Below, one piece after another: positions 24,428-32,564 of a stretch of 64,000 nucleotides of DNA; position 1 is the stretch's first letter, and each line of letters opens with the position of its first letter. Under the pieces are notes generated by a model. The model was given only the letters and a program-made list of their open reading frames with translations. It was not told the DNA's origin and searched no databases. The position numbers were made by a program, and so were the translations under genes. Source of the DNA: an uncultured Opitutales bacterium (GTDB lineage Bacteria > Verrucomicrobiota > Verrucomicrobiia > Opitutales > Intestinicryptomonadaceae); NCBI GenBank assembly GCA_934613645.1, contig CAKTTC010000002.1, positions 124,001 through 188,000 of the forward strand, given 5' to 3'.

Positions 24428-24657
24428 CACGCAACCTCCACTTCAATGATTGTGATTTTGCGAATGCGGGGTAGGTGGTAGTCCACCCCAGAAAACGAAT
24501 GTTTCTTTTTTTGATTATATTTATTTTCTTTTTTTTGAAGAGTGTCCAATTTCCTCAAAAGGTGAGAACCCACCCTTTTCAAAAGAAGTTTATCGTCTTC
24601 TTTTGTTAATTTTGAAAGTTCCTTAAACTTTTTTGTTGTTTCTTTTAGATTTTTCAT
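24427..24657 (-). CDS. Small basic early protein, 76 aa
   Basis: The ATG at 24655-24657 (MKNLKETTKKFKELSK) is preceded by AGGA eleven bases upstream. It is Lys-rich with a predicted helical N-terminal half and a short strand-rich end (ITIIEVEVA). It overlaps the upstream RHH gene by 35 bases. Function unknown. Confidence 0.5.
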   Translation of the reverse strand: MKNLKETTKKFKELSKLTKEDDKLLLKRVGSHLLRKLDTLQKKENKYNQKKKHSFSGVDYHLPRIRKITIIEVEVA

Positions 24658-24814
24658 AGTCAATTTCGTCCTGTAAAATTTGATTTAAAAGCTTCAAAAT
24701 TTCGTCTGTTATCGTTAAACCTCGTTTATCTAAAATTTTCTGAACAGCGCGCTTTGTGTCCCTATCGACCCAAGCGGCGATTTTTGTTTTATTATCCGCT
24801 CGTTTATTTGGCAT
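24623..24814 (-). CDS. RHH-type regulator, 63 aa
   Basis: The start ATG 24812-24814 (MPNKRADNKTKIAAWVDRDT) has GGAAAG just upstream. The pattern KIAAWVDRDTKRAVQKILDK plus TITDEILKLLNQIL is a strand-helix-helix as in CopG/Arc proteins. It is the first gene of the leftward early operon and is directly preceded by its promoter, so it may control that operon. Confidence 0.6.
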   Translation of the reverse strand: MPNKRADNKTKIAAWVDRDTKRAVQKILDKRGLTITDEILKLLNQILQDEIDYEKSKRNNKKV

Positions 24815-24836
24815 ATCTTTCCTTTCATTGGCGCGA

Positions 24837-24865
24837 ATATGAACGGTGAGCCCCCACCCAGTCAA
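24837..24865 (-). promoter_or_regulatory. Early leftward promoter
   Basis: On the minus strand TTGACT (24860-24865) is followed after 17 bases by TCATAT (24837-24842). It faces the early operon and begins 23 bases upstream of the first start codon. Confidence 0.55.
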
Positions 24866-24952
24866 GTAAATTTTTAAAAATTTTTTAAAAATTTGCTCGA
24901 CTTTGTTATTTTCTACACGTAAAAATAAGACAATTAACCATACATGTAAAAG

Positions 24953-25801
24953 ATGAGCACATTAATACCTAAAAAAGAAGTAGAATCTATTCAAGCTGGA
25001 TTATCGAAATATCAAAAAATATTACAAATAGCAAAATCCCGCGACTTAAATGAATCAGATACGGTAACTATAATTGCCGATATGCTTGCTGACATATTCG
25101 GATACGATAAATACATTGAAATTACAAGTGAATACGCAATTAGGGGAACATATTGCGACCTTGCTGTAAAAATAAATGGAACAATAGAATATCTTATTGA
25201 ATGTAAATCGATTGGAACTGATTTAAAGGACGCGCACCTAAAACAGGCTATTGATTACGGCGCAAACCAAGGCGTAAATTGGGTAATACTCACAAATGGG
25301 ATTGTATGGAAACTATACAAGATTCGCTTTGAAAAACCAATTAATTTTGACTTAGTTCTACAATTCGACGTTATGACATTAAATCCAAGACTTGACGAGT
25401 CGAAAGAGCTCCTATATATATTACATAAGTCAGCAATAAGTAAAAATTTACGCCAAGAACATTTCGAAAAATCTCAGTTAATAAATCCATATACAGTAGC
25501 GCAAGTTGTTATTTCGGAACCTATCGTAGGCGCTTTAAAACGCGAAATCAGACGATTGTCCGAAATAAAACTTGAAGATAAAGAAATTATAACAATATTG
25601 ACAGATAGTGTATTAAAACGTGATTTGATAGAAAGTGAAACGGCAAAAGAAGCCGAGAAAACTGTAAAAAAATTACAGCGTAATCTCGAGAAAAAATCAT
25701 TAAAGAAAAAGGAAACTCAAGCAGGAACAACAGAAAAACAAACAAATGCTCAACAACCCTTAAATACACAACCCCAACCTGAAAAGATACAGAATGAATA
25801 A
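24953..25801 (+). CDS. Solitary HsdR_N-type nuclease domain protein, 282 aa
   Basis: Residues about 40-150 show the N-terminal nuclease fold of type I restriction R subunits, with CDLAVKI (Asp) and LIECKSIG (E-x-K) as the PD-(D/E)xK catalytic core. No helicase motor follows; instead a helical, Lys/Gln-rich tail of about 130 residues. The gene is far more AT-rich than its neighbours, points away from the phage operon and overlaps a small acidic gene. It is likely cargo, with defence or superinfection exclusion a reasonable but untested guess. Confidence 0.75.
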   Translation: MSTLIPKKEVESIQAGLSKYQKILQIAKSRDLNESDTVTIIADMLADIFGYDKYIEITSEYAIRGTYCDLAVKINGTIEYLIECKSIGTDLKDAHLKQAIDYGANQGVNWVILTNGIVWKLYKIRFEKPINFDLVLQFDVMTLNPRLDESKELLYILHKSAISKNLRQEHFEKSQLINPYTVAQVVISEPIVGALKREIRRLSEIKLEDKEIITILTDSVLKRDLIESETAKEAEKTVKKLQRNLEKKSLKKKETQAGTTEKQTNAQQPLNTQPQPEKIQNE

Positions 25802-26012
25802 GAAAAATAAAGTAATAGATGAATTGAAAAGTGTAATAAAAACAGCTATTGTAGACGAGTTAAGTGTTGAATTGAATATTGATAAACCCCAAGCTGAAAA
25901 GATAGCAGATAAACTTGTTCCTCAGATAATCTATGCAATGGAAGATGAAGGTGGTTTTTCGGTCAAAAAAGACGGTATAGAAGCTTACCCCATTGAAGAT
26001 AATTTGGAATAA
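25794..26012 (+). CDS. Small acidic partner of HsdR_N protein, 72 aa
   Basis: The ATG at 25794 overlaps the nuclease stop in the eight bases ATGAATAA, a sign of coupled translation. The protein is helical (KVIDELKSVIKTAIVDELSV) with an acidic C-terminus (EAYPIEDNLE). It could be a regulatory subunit or inhibitor of the nuclease. No family is recognised. AT-rich like its partner. Confidence 0.65.
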   Translation: MNKKNKVIDELKSVIKTAIVDELSVELNIDKPQAEKIADKLVPQIIYAMEDEGGFSVKKDGIEAYPIEDNLE

Positions 26013-26143
26013 ATCTTCGCCCCGAAAACTACAATCGCCATTTTTGGAGCGGAAAAAATGTCAAAAAAACACCGCCGAGCAATGCTGCGAACGTGCCAAC
26101 GCCGACGAATAGATTTAGTATACTTACCCCCCAAAAAAGGGTG

Positions 26144-26181
26144 ATTTGGTTGCAAAAAATGACCGAAAATTGCAACCAAAT
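26144..26181. repeat. 12-bp inverted repeat beside attachment site
   Basis: ATTTGGTTGCAA at 26144-26155 is the perfect reverse complement of TTGCAACCAAAT at 26170-26181, with a 14-base spacer. No T-run follows on the plus strand. Its place 38 bases before the tRNA fragment suggests a recombination-protein arm site or an operator. Confidence 0.7.
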
Positions 26182-26218
26182 TTCACAACATACTTATCTA
26201 CAAACAAGTGAATACTGC

Positions 26219-26260
26219 TTTGTAATCATCAGGTCGTCAGTTCAAGCCTGACAGCTGGCT
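26219..26260 (+). other. attR: 3' half of tRNA-Thr(UGU)
   Basis: The sequence holds an anticodon loop TTTGTAA (26219-26225), a T-arm GTCAG-TTCAAGC-CTGAC (26236-26252) and the acceptor strand AGCTGGC. Upstream bases do not pair in the anticodon stem and give no D-arm or 5' acceptor, so only the 3' half is present. This is what integration at a tRNA gene leaves at one end. The intact tRNA should start GCCAGCT and lie at the other prophage end. Confidence 0.75.
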
Positions 26261-26273
26261 CTGCTTTATTTAA

Positions 26274-26298
26274 AGGGGTTTCCACCACGGAAGCCCCT
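26274..26298 (+). terminator. Terminator of the tRNA-Thr locus
   Basis: AGGGGTTTCC and GGAAGCCCCT form a stem with one G-T pair and the loop ACCAC, followed by TATTTTATT. Its position 14 bases after the tRNA 3' end shows that the sequence to the right is the original chromosomal flank. Confidence 0.7.
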
Positions 26299-26459
26299 AT
26301 TTTATTGCCTTTGCGGGCGGCGTGGATTGTGTGCATTGTATTTTTGTTTGTGTGCCGCAAACACAAGCAAAACACAAAAAAAGGTTGCATTTTGCACACC
26401 TTTGCACACCACCGGAACTATGAATATAATAATAAGTATTACCTCTTTTTGAGGTTTAT

Positions 26460-26696
26460 TCAATTTTCAGTATTGTCGGAAGCAAGCCCCAATTTTACAC
26501 GGATAAAATCGCTTATCCCCATGTTTCCGCGCAATTCGTCGAGCTTTGCACGTTCAGCGTCGCTTAGCCTAATCGTAATGCCTTTTCTGTCGCGTTTTTT
26601 ACGCCCAGAATTAGGGCGCGCGCCACCGCGACCGCTTCCCTTGCCCGTTTTGGGTTTATCGGCTGGTTCGGCTGATAAATTATTCTCTGTTGTCAT
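26460..26696 (-). CDS. Ribbon-helix-helix-type protein, 78 aa
   Basis: The start ATG 26694-26696 (MTTENNLSAEPADKPK) has AAGGGAA upstream. The C-terminal half (GITIRLSDAERAKLDELRGN) closely matches the phage-borne protein at 10,534-10,716, and both have a Gly/Arg-rich basic stretch before it. It follows the 26,717 gene by 20 bases. It lies outside the attR site, so it belongs to the chromosome or an older element. Confidence 0.65.
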   Translation of the reverse strand: MTTENNLSAEPADKPKTGKGSGRGGARPNSGRKKRDRKGITIRLSDAERAKLDELRGNMGISDFIRVKLGLASDNTEN

Positions 26697-26716
26697 GTGT
26701 TCCCTTTTGGTTATAG

Positions 26717-27349
26717 TTATTGTTTGTCTTCTTTTACTGTAAAAATTTTGAGCTTGCGCGTCCAAATTGCAAAGCCGCAAGCATTGTCGATTGTCTTTAC
26801 GCCCGCCGATTCGTCAACGTCGCTTAGCGAAACGTTGATTGTTTTAGGCGCGTCGAATTTTACAATCGTAATGGGTGCGGTTGCGTTGTAAATTTGGCGA
26901 CGAGAAATTATTTTGGTCGCCTTAAAAGCGTCAAAATCAACGACACAAACTTCGGCGCAGTTGTCGGTTTTTCCGTAAAAATTTGAGTATATATTGCCGT
27001 CAATTTTGATTGAGCCTACGTCAGAAATTGTCTCAAAATAATCGACATAATCCGCAGGTAAAACTTCGGCACAAGCCTTTTTTAGAGCATCGACTCTGCG
27101 TTTTGCCTCGCGCATTGTGCGGCGGTCTTCGGCATACATTTTTGTGCGCAAACGCTCTTCGTCGAAATAACGCAAAACCTCGTAATACAGTCCTTCTTTT
27201 CTGTTGCGAATTGCGTCGTTTTTTTCGACCAAATATCCTTTGCCGACTGCGTATTTAAACAATTTTTCCTGTTCGGAATCAAGAAGCGGTTTGTGTCCTC
27301 TTCCCGCGCGCTCGAATCGGCGTATTTTATCATACTTGTAATGTTTCAT
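26717..27349 (-). CDS. Hypothetical protein of mobile-element type, 210 aa
   Basis: The start is ATG 27347-27349 (MKHYKYDKIRRFERAGRG). The N-terminal third is very basic and helical. The C-terminal half is strand-rich (IVKFDAPKTINVSLSDVDES). No family is recognised. It is in an operon with the RHH protein and has weak codon resemblance to the phage early genes, so it may be a remnant of another integrated element. Confidence 0.55.
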   Translation of the reverse strand: MKHYKYDKIRRFERAGRGHKPLLDSEQEKLFKYAVGKGYLVEKNDAIRNRKEGLYYEVLRYFDEERLRTKMYAEDRRTMREAKRRVDALKKACAEVLPADYVDYFETISDVGSIKIDGNIYSNFYGKTDNCAEVCVVDFDAFKATKIISRRQIYNATAPITIVKFDAPKTINVSLSDVDESAGVKTIDNACGFAIWTRKLKIFTVKEDKQ

Positions 27350-27374
27350 TTTTCGAAACGAGGATAACAACAAA

Positions 27375-27408
27375 AAAAGACCGTTCAAGAAAAATTGAAC
27401 GGTCTTTT
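27375..27408 (-). terminator. Perfect 14-bp hairpin terminator
   Basis: AAAAGACCGTTCAA and TTGAACGGTCTTTT pair perfectly around a six-base loop, with A- and T-runs on both sides. It follows the end of the isomerase-like gene on the minus strand and could work in both directions. Confidence 0.8.
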
Positions 27409-27473
27409 AATCAATTTTTATTTATAAATAAGTTTGCAAAAAACTGCTTCGGCTCTGCTTGCGGCGCCCGCGG

Positions 27474-28430
27474 CTATGCAACATCGACCGAGCGGTATGC
27501 TTTCAGGAGCTTTTTATCGCCCTCCAAAGAATTGTCGCTCTGGCGGTGTTCCATTCCTATTATGCCGCGGTAGCCCGTATCCCAAAGGTGTTGGAAAACG
27601 TTTTTGTAGTTGATTTCGCCCGTGGTGGGTTCTTTGCGCCCGGGGACATCGCCGACCTGCACGTATGCTATTTCCGAGCGCGCGGCGTCGAAATTTCTGA
27701 TAAGGTTGCCCTCGGTAATTTGCTGGTGGTAGAAGTCGTCGAGAATTTTGCAATAGGGGCTGTTTACCGCCTTGCAGATTGCGTATGCCTGCGGAATACG
27801 CTTCAAATACAGGCTCGGGTGGTTTTCAATGTTCAGCGGCTCAAGCACCATAATCAAGCCCGATTTTGCGCAGACATCGCTCATATACCTGAGGTTGTCT
27901 ACCACGTTTGCAAACTGCATTTCCGACGGCAGCGCGGGGTCTTCCAAGCCGACAACAACAGTAGCCCATTTTGCGTTCACGCGTTTGCCGACCTCCACAG
28001 CCTCTTTCATAACGCCCACAAGGTTTTCCTTGACCGCCTTTGGGTTGCGCGTAATGCGCCTCTCGGTGTCGGTTCTAAAGCCCGTGAACGAGGAAAGCTT
28101 CCACTCGGTATGCGCGCAGAAAACGCCCATTTCCATTCCGAGCGATTCCATTTTTTTGGCGATTTGCGTCTGAACTTCGGCAGGGCGGCGCATCATATTG
28201 TTGTCTTCGAGGGCGCGGAAACCGCAGTCGAAGAAGAACTGGAGCTGGTCTTCGAACGACAGCCCCTTGACGCTCTCTTTCATCATGCCGAAGTGCGGCG
28301 CGAATTTCGACTTATACGGCGCGGAGCTTTCCGCCACGTCCGAAACTTTAACCGCCCCGAACGCCCCTCTTGCGACAGTTGCGCCCATCATCGACGCCAC
28401 CGCCGTTTTCACAAAATTTCTTCTGTTCAT
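27474..28430 (-). CDS. Secreted hydroxypyruvate isomerase-like TIM-barrel protein, 318 aa
   Basis: The start MNRRNFVKTAVASMMGATVA is a twin-arginine-like export signal (RRNF). The body is an AP-endonuclease 2/xylose isomerase-like TIM barrel with FCAHTEWK, ATVVVGLED, VLEPLNIENH and GIIGMEHRQ, placing the family's metal-binding Glu and His residues. Relatives isomerise hydroxypyruvate or other ketoacids/sugars. It is divergent from a similar lipoprotein gene. Whether it exports through Tat and its exact substrate are inferred. A start one codon earlier is possible. Confidence 0.8.
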   Translation of the reverse strand: MNRRNFVKTAVASMMGATVARGAFGAVKVSDVAESSAPYKSKFAPHFGMMKESVKGLSFEDQLQFFFDCGFRALEDNNMMRRPAEVQTQIAKKMESLGMEMGVFCAHTEWKLSSFTGFRTDTERRITRNPKAVKENLVGVMKEAVEVGKRVNAKWATVVVGLEDPALPSEMQFANVVDNLRYMSDVCAKSGLIMVLEPLNIENHPSLYLKRIPQAYAICKAVNSPYCKILDDFYHQQITEGNLIRNFDAARSEIAYVQVGDVPGRKEPTTGEINYKNVFQHLWDTGYRGIIGMEHRQSDNSLEGDKKLLKAYRSVDVA

Positions 28431-28566
28431 CATATATGTTCTTTCTTTTTGAATTACCGTGCGTTTGAAAAGCACGTATGCACGCTACCGCATATCATCG
28501 GCCAAGTAAAGTTTTTTTAGAAAAATCTTGCAAACGGGCGGCGCAAAAAATTAGAGTCCGAATTCT

Positions 28567-29406
28567 ATGAAGAAACTTATTTCACTTCTTACTCTGTTTG
28601 CCGCCCTGTTCGCGGGCTGCGCAACTACATCGCAAACGCAGGCGAACGCGCCGAAACAGCCGCGAAAAGTGGGCGTTCAAATGTTTTCGCTGCACAAATT
28701 CGCCTTCGACGAATCGGTCGAAAAGCTCAAGTCAATCAAGCTCGACGGCGTTGAATGCTTCCCGGGGCAAAAGCTCAGCGCGAAATACCCGAACGTGAAA
28801 GTCGGCTACAAAATGAACGCCGAACAGCGCGCGTATATGAAAAAAGTGCTCAAAGACGCGGGGCTTAAAATGGTTAGCTTCGGCGTAACGCACGGAAAAA
28901 CTCAGGAGGAAATCGACAAAACATGCCAGTTCGTCAAGGAAATGGGCGGCGAAAGAATCCTGATTGAAGACCCCGTTTACTATTGGGCAATGTGGGACAA
29001 AGCCTGCGAAAAATACGGCTTGACAGTTCTTATCCACCACCACGCCACGAACGGCTCGCCCTTCTGGGACACGGATTTCTTCAAGAAGCACGTCAAGGGG
29101 CTTAAGCACATAAAATACAACCCCGACCCCGGACACTGGGCGCGCTCGGGCATCGACCCCGTCAAGAGTCTGAAGGAAGTTGCGGGCTACGTCGGCGGAA
29201 TCCACTTTAAGGACTGCAAGACAATCGGCAAAATCGACGTCCGCGACCCCGTTCCCTACGGCGAAGGCTCGCTCGACACAAAGGGAATGCTTGCCGAGCT
29301 TGACAAACAGGGCTTCAACGGCTTCTACATTGTAGAATACGAATCAGACTGGAACAACAACGTTCCGTTAATCGCCAAGTGCGTAGAGTTCCTCAGAAAC
29401 AACTAA
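28567..29406 (+). CDS. Lipoprotein sugar phosphate isomerase/epimerase-like, 279 aa
   Basis: The signal peptide ends in the lipobox LFAGC (Cys18), so it is anchored to a membrane. The mature part is a xylose isomerase-like TIM barrel: GVQMFSLHKF, GVECFPGQ, HGKTQEEIDK, LIHHHAT, YNPDPGHWA, GGIHFKDCK and YIVEYES carry the metal and substrate residues. Its neighbour on the other strand belongs to the same superfamily. These proteins are abundant in polysaccharide-using Verrucomicrobiota and Bacteroidota. The substrate is not known. Confidence 0.82.
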   Translation: MKKLISLLTLFAALFAGCATTSQTQANAPKQPRKVGVQMFSLHKFAFDESVEKLKSIKLDGVECFPGQKLSAKYPNVKVGYKMNAEQRAYMKKVLKDAGLKMVSFGVTHGKTQEEIDKTCQFVKEMGGERILIEDPVYYWAMWDKACEKYGLTVLIHHHATNGSPFWDTDFFKKHVKGLKHIKYNPDPGHWARSGIDPVKSLKEVAGYVGGIHFKDCKTIGKIDVRDPVPYGEGSLDTKGMLAELDKQGFNGFYIVEYESDWNNNVPLIAKCVEFLRNN

Positions 29407-29420
29407 ACTTTTACAACTCA

Positions 29421-29452
29421 AACGGACGGTTTTTCTGCCGTCCGTTTTTTTT
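29421..29452 (+). terminator. Rho-independent terminator
   Basis: AACGGACGG and CCGTCCGTT pair around an eight-base loop and are followed by a run of Ts, 15 bases after the lipoprotein stop. The 220 bases between this and the next terminator (29,453-29,671) contain no supportable gene. Confidence 0.85.
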
Positions 29453-29671
29453 GCGCCCATACCCCGCCACTCGGGCAAACAGAAAGCAAGGATTTGAAAA
29501 ACGCGCCGTCCGTTTTTACAGCCGCGCACAACTCTAAAAAAGAACGGCTATGCCCGCCGCGCCCAAAAAGTAGATCTCCGCACACCGCCGAAGCCGAAAA
29601 CCCACAACGCGCCGCCAAAGCCCGCAGTCCGCAGTCCGCAACACCAGCCGCGCCCATGACGCGGGCACAAA

Positions 29672-29698
29672 AAAAGGGACGCTTTGCGCGTCCCTTTT
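29672..29698 (-). terminator. Terminator of pckG
   Basis: AAAAGGGACGC and GCGTCCCTTTT pair perfectly around TTTGC. On the minus strand it lies 15 bases after the PEP carboxykinase stop and ends in a T-run. Confidence 0.85.
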
Positions 29699-29713
29699 AT
29701 TTTGTTCAACTCC

Positions 29714-31507
29714 TTACTTGGAGAGTCTTTCCAACAGAGCTTCGCGTTCGATTTTGAGCGAATGCGGGAGCTGTTCGAAAAGCTCTTCCTTAAGCGGCTG
29801 AGCCGAAACAGTTTCGGCGTCGTAGGACATAAGTTCCTTGAAGGTGTCCTCCGAGAAGTCCATTCCGTCCCAATCGAGGTCTTCGTAGTTCGGAACAAAG
29901 CCGATAGCCGTTTCCTTGGCGCATGCTTCGCCGTGCTGGCGGTTGACAATCCAAGCCAATACGCGCGCATTTGCACCGAATCCGGGCCACATAAAGTTGC
30001 CTTCGGCGTCCTTGCGGAACCAGTTGACGTGGTAGAAGCGCGGAGTCTGGCTCAAGCCCTTGCCCATCTTGACGAGGTGTCCGAGGTAGTCGGCCATATT
30101 GTAGCCCGCGAAGGGCAACATTGCCATCGGGTCTGAGCGGAGTTCGCCCTGTTTGCCTTCGGCGGCTGCGGTTCTTTCGGAACCCATCATTGCGCCGAGG
30201 TATACGCCGTGCGTCCAGTTGAACGATTCGTATACAAGCGGAATGCCCTTCGGGCGGCGTCCGCCGATAACGATTGCCGAAATCGGAACGCCTTCGAGCT
30301 TGTCGGCGTTTTCGTCCAAGCAGGGGCAGTTTTCAATGGGAGCTGCAAAGCGGCTGTTCGGGTGCGCTGCGGGCGTGCCGGAAGCGGGCGTCCAGTCGTT
30401 GCCGTGCCAGTCGATGAGGTGTGCCGGCGGCTCTTTTGTCATACCTTCCCACCATACGTCTCCGTCGTCCGTAAGGGCAACGTTCGTAAAGATTGTGTTC
30501 TTCGCGCAGGAGAGCATTGCGTTGGGGTTTGTCTTCATGCTTGTTCCCGGAGCAACGCCGAAGAAGCCGTTTTCGGGGTTGATGGCGTAAAGCTTGCCGT
30601 CGGGGCCGGGTTTAATCCACGCGATATCGTCGCCGACGCACGTGATGTGCCAGCCCTTCTCCTGCATTTCTTTGGGAGCGATGAGCATTGCAAAGTTCGT
30701 TTTGCCGCAAGCCGACGGGAACGCGCCCGTAACATAGCTTTTTCTGCCCTTGGGGTCGGTCACGCCCAAGATGAGCATGTGTTCGGCCATCCAGCCTTCG
30801 TCGCGACCCATAACGGAAGCGATACGCAGCGAGAAGCACTTTTTGCCCAACAGAGCATTGCCGCCGTATCCCGAACCGATGCTGATGATTTCGCGTGTTT
30901 CGGGGAAGTGGGTGATGTATGTGTTTTCGGGATTGCACGGCCAAATAACGTCGTCTTCGGGCGAGTTAATCGGCTTGCCGACGGAGTGGACGCAGGGAAT
31001 GAATCTGCCTTCCGCGCCGAGAACGTCGAGAACCTTGGGCGAAACGCGCGCCATAATGCGCATGCTGACCACAACGTAGGGAGAGTCCGTAATTTCGACG
31101 CCAATCTGGGAGATGGGTCCGCCGATAGGTCCCATGCTGAAGGGGATAACATACATTGTTCTGCCCTTCATGCAGCCCTTGAACTGCTTGTTGAGGATTT
31201 CCTTCATTTCCGTCGGGTCCATCCAGTTGTTTGTCGGGCCCGCTTCCTGCTTCGTCTTCGAGCAGATGAACGTGCGCGCTTCAACGCGTGCTACGTCGCG
31301 CGGATCGGAGCGGAAGTAGTAGCAGCCGGGACGTTTCTGTTCGTTGAGCTTGACGCACGCGCCCTTTGCAATCATCTGATTGAAAAGTTCGTTCGCCTCC
31401 TCCTGAGAACCGTCGCACCAGTAGACTTTTTCCGGAGTCGTATGGGCGGCCCATTTTTCCACCCAAGCGACGAGAGCTTTATTTTTTACTGTTTTAGGAT
31501 CTATCAT
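29714..31507 (-). CDS. pckG: Phosphoenolpyruvate carboxykinase (GTP), 597 aa
   Basis: The start ATG 31505-31507 (MIDPKTVKNKALVAWVEKW) has AAGGAGA in good position. The family signature GAFPSACGKTN (261-271) is the kinase-1a P-loop. SMGPIGGPIS (near 124), RGEYNG-type metal residues, GDDIAWIKPG and the C-terminal GFGANARVLAWIV are as in GTP-dependent enzymes. It interconverts oxaloacetate and PEP. In anaerobic gut bacteria it often works toward oxaloacetate for succinate formation. The length is typical. A terminator follows. Confidence 0.97.
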   Translation of the reverse strand: MIDPKTVKNKALVAWVEKWAAHTTPEKVYWCDGSQEEANELFNQMIAKGACVKLNEQKRPGCYYFRSDPRDVARVEARTFICSKTKQEAGPTNNWMDPTEMKEILNKQFKGCMKGRTMYVIPFSMGPIGGPISQIGVEITDSPYVVVSMRIMARVSPKVLDVLGAEGRFIPCVHSVGKPINSPEDDVIWPCNPENTYITHFPETREIISIGSGYGGNALLGKKCFSLRIASVMGRDEGWMAEHMLILGVTDPKGRKSYVTGAFPSACGKTNFAMLIAPKEMQEKGWHITCVGDDIAWIKPGPDGKLYAINPENGFFGVAPGTSMKTNPNAMLSCAKNTIFTNVALTDDGDVWWEGMTKEPPAHLIDWHGNDWTPASGTPAAHPNSRFAAPIENCPCLDENADKLEGVPISAIVIGGRRPKGIPLVYESFNWTHGVYLGAMMGSERTAAAEGKQGELRSDPMAMLPFAGYNMADYLGHLVKMGKGLSQTPRFYHVNWFRKDAEGNFMWPGFGANARVLAWIVNRQHGEACAKETAIGFVPNYEDLDWDGMDFSEDTFKELMSYDAETVSAQPLKEELFEQLPHSLKIEREALLERLSK

Positions 31508-31631
31508 GTTATTTTTATCTCCTTGTTGTTTAAGAAAGGAATTTCGATTTATAAAATCGCTTTTCGGTTTTACACAGGCTAATCGGCAATTCAACCATTT
31601 TTTTTATTTTTCGAAAAATTTAGCAAAAAAA

Positions 31632-32564
31632 CTACATTTTTGAACTATTCTCCGCCGATTCCCGAGTTTTCCGCCGCGCTGGGCAGATTTTCGCTGTGCA
31701 GATTTTATAGACTGCAACCAGTGCCGCCGCAAAAAAGACGTAGCCTATTGCCTCGTGGAAGAAATAATAGTATTTGTCGCCCGCCGAAAGCGACACTGCA
31801 ATTATGCACACAATGCGCAGCGTGTTTGCCGCAAGCCCCACAAAAATCCCCGCAAAGAGCGAACCCACCCTGCGGCGAATCGACATCTTTCCGAAAACCG
31901 CCATCACAACCGCAAGCACCGCGCACGCCGATATTATCCCGAAGCCGTTGCACTCGGTTGCAACCAGATAGCTCTTGCCCGAAATTTTCAGGGCAATCTG
32001 CGGAATTTCTCCGCCGTAGAAAATGAGCGAGACGGAATCGCAAAACGCCGCAAGAATGTGCCCCGCCACCCTGCCCGCAAGAATCCGCAGCGGCAAGTCG
32101 GCGAACTGGAAAAGGACGGAGAGAAGCGAAAACGCGAAAAACCCGCCCGAAGCCGCGTAGACGTATCGCTTTGAGTCGAAAAACGCGCTGCCCACGGCGG
32201 CAATGAAAAACGCAAACCCCGCAAACATACAGAGCACGAACGCAAAATACGCAAAAAATACCGATGTCCACTCAGCCAAAAACGGAATGTTCGGACGAAT
32301 AGCCAAATGCGCCAAAAGCAAAAAGCAGTAGCCCGCCGCCAGAAAATTTACCACAGCCCTCCCGAACTTCGGCTTGTGCGGGCGTATGCGGTGTTCGACC
32401 GCCAGAACAGCCAACGCCGAAACAAGTATCACCACGGCGTCGCGCAGCTGCGGACTTTCCGCAAGGCCGCGAAAAAGAAAAAACAACATCGGCAACACGC
32501 AAACCGCCGCACAAACGGCGGAAACGCGCGCCCAAAAAACGGGTTTTGCGAAACTATCCTTCAT
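31632..32564 (-). CDS. Exosortase/archaeosortase family transpeptidase, 310 aa
   Basis: An eight- or nine-helix membrane protein with the exosortase catalytic residues in order: Cys205 in ATECNGFGI, Arg250 in AANTLRIV and His270 in YFFHEAIG. These enzymes cut PEP-CTERM-type tails and attach or release surface proteins. The start at ATG 32562-32564 gives a normal length; the longer frame upstream is Arg/Gly-rich and unlikely. The PEP-CTERM protein at 47,402 is a likely substrate. It is divergent from panD. Confidence 0.88.
   Translation of the reverse strand: MKDSFAKPVFWARVSAVCAAVCVLPMLFFLFRGLAESPQLRDAVVILVSALAVLAVEHRIRPHKPKFGRAVVNFLAAGYCFLLLAHLAIRPNIPFLAEWTSVFFAYFAFVLCMFAGFAFFIAAVGSAFFDSKRYVYAASGGFFAFSLLSVLFQFADLPLRILAGRVAGHILAAFCDSVSLIFYGGEIPQIALKISGKSYLVATECNGFGIISACAVLAVVMAVFGKMSIRRRVGSLFAGIFVGLAANTLRIVCIIAVSLSAGDKYYYFFHEAIGYVFFAAALVAVYKICTAKICPARRKTRESAENSSKM

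Larger units (their letters stand above)
1..26260. mobile_element. Prophage, right part (left end outside window)
   Basis: A continuous minus-strand run carries tail, head, packaging, replication and early genes in the order usual for lambda-like siphoviruses. It contains a GpA-type terminase, lambda-type portal, protease-scaffold and tape measure. The right boundary is the partial tRNA-Thr at 26,219-26,260, read as attR because only the 3' half of the tRNA is present and the tRNA terminator follows it. No integrase, lysis genes or intact tRNA are seen, so these should lie to the left. Whether the prophage is functional cannot be judged from this part, but no structural gene in view is broken. 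Confidence 0.85.

Noticed and set aside
26150..26260. Complete tRNA-Thr gene
   Set aside because: The 5' half does not give an acceptor strand, D-arm or a paired anticodon stem; only the 3' half matches.
29494..29757. 87-residue plus-strand frame between the lipoprotein gene and pckG
   Set aside because: It runs through the pckG terminator and into pckG antisense, with low-complexity composition.
30209..31582. 457-residue plus-strand open frame opposite PEP carboxykinase
   Set aside because: It mirrors a clearly conserved gene; composition is Arg/Val-rich antisense reading without family resemblance.
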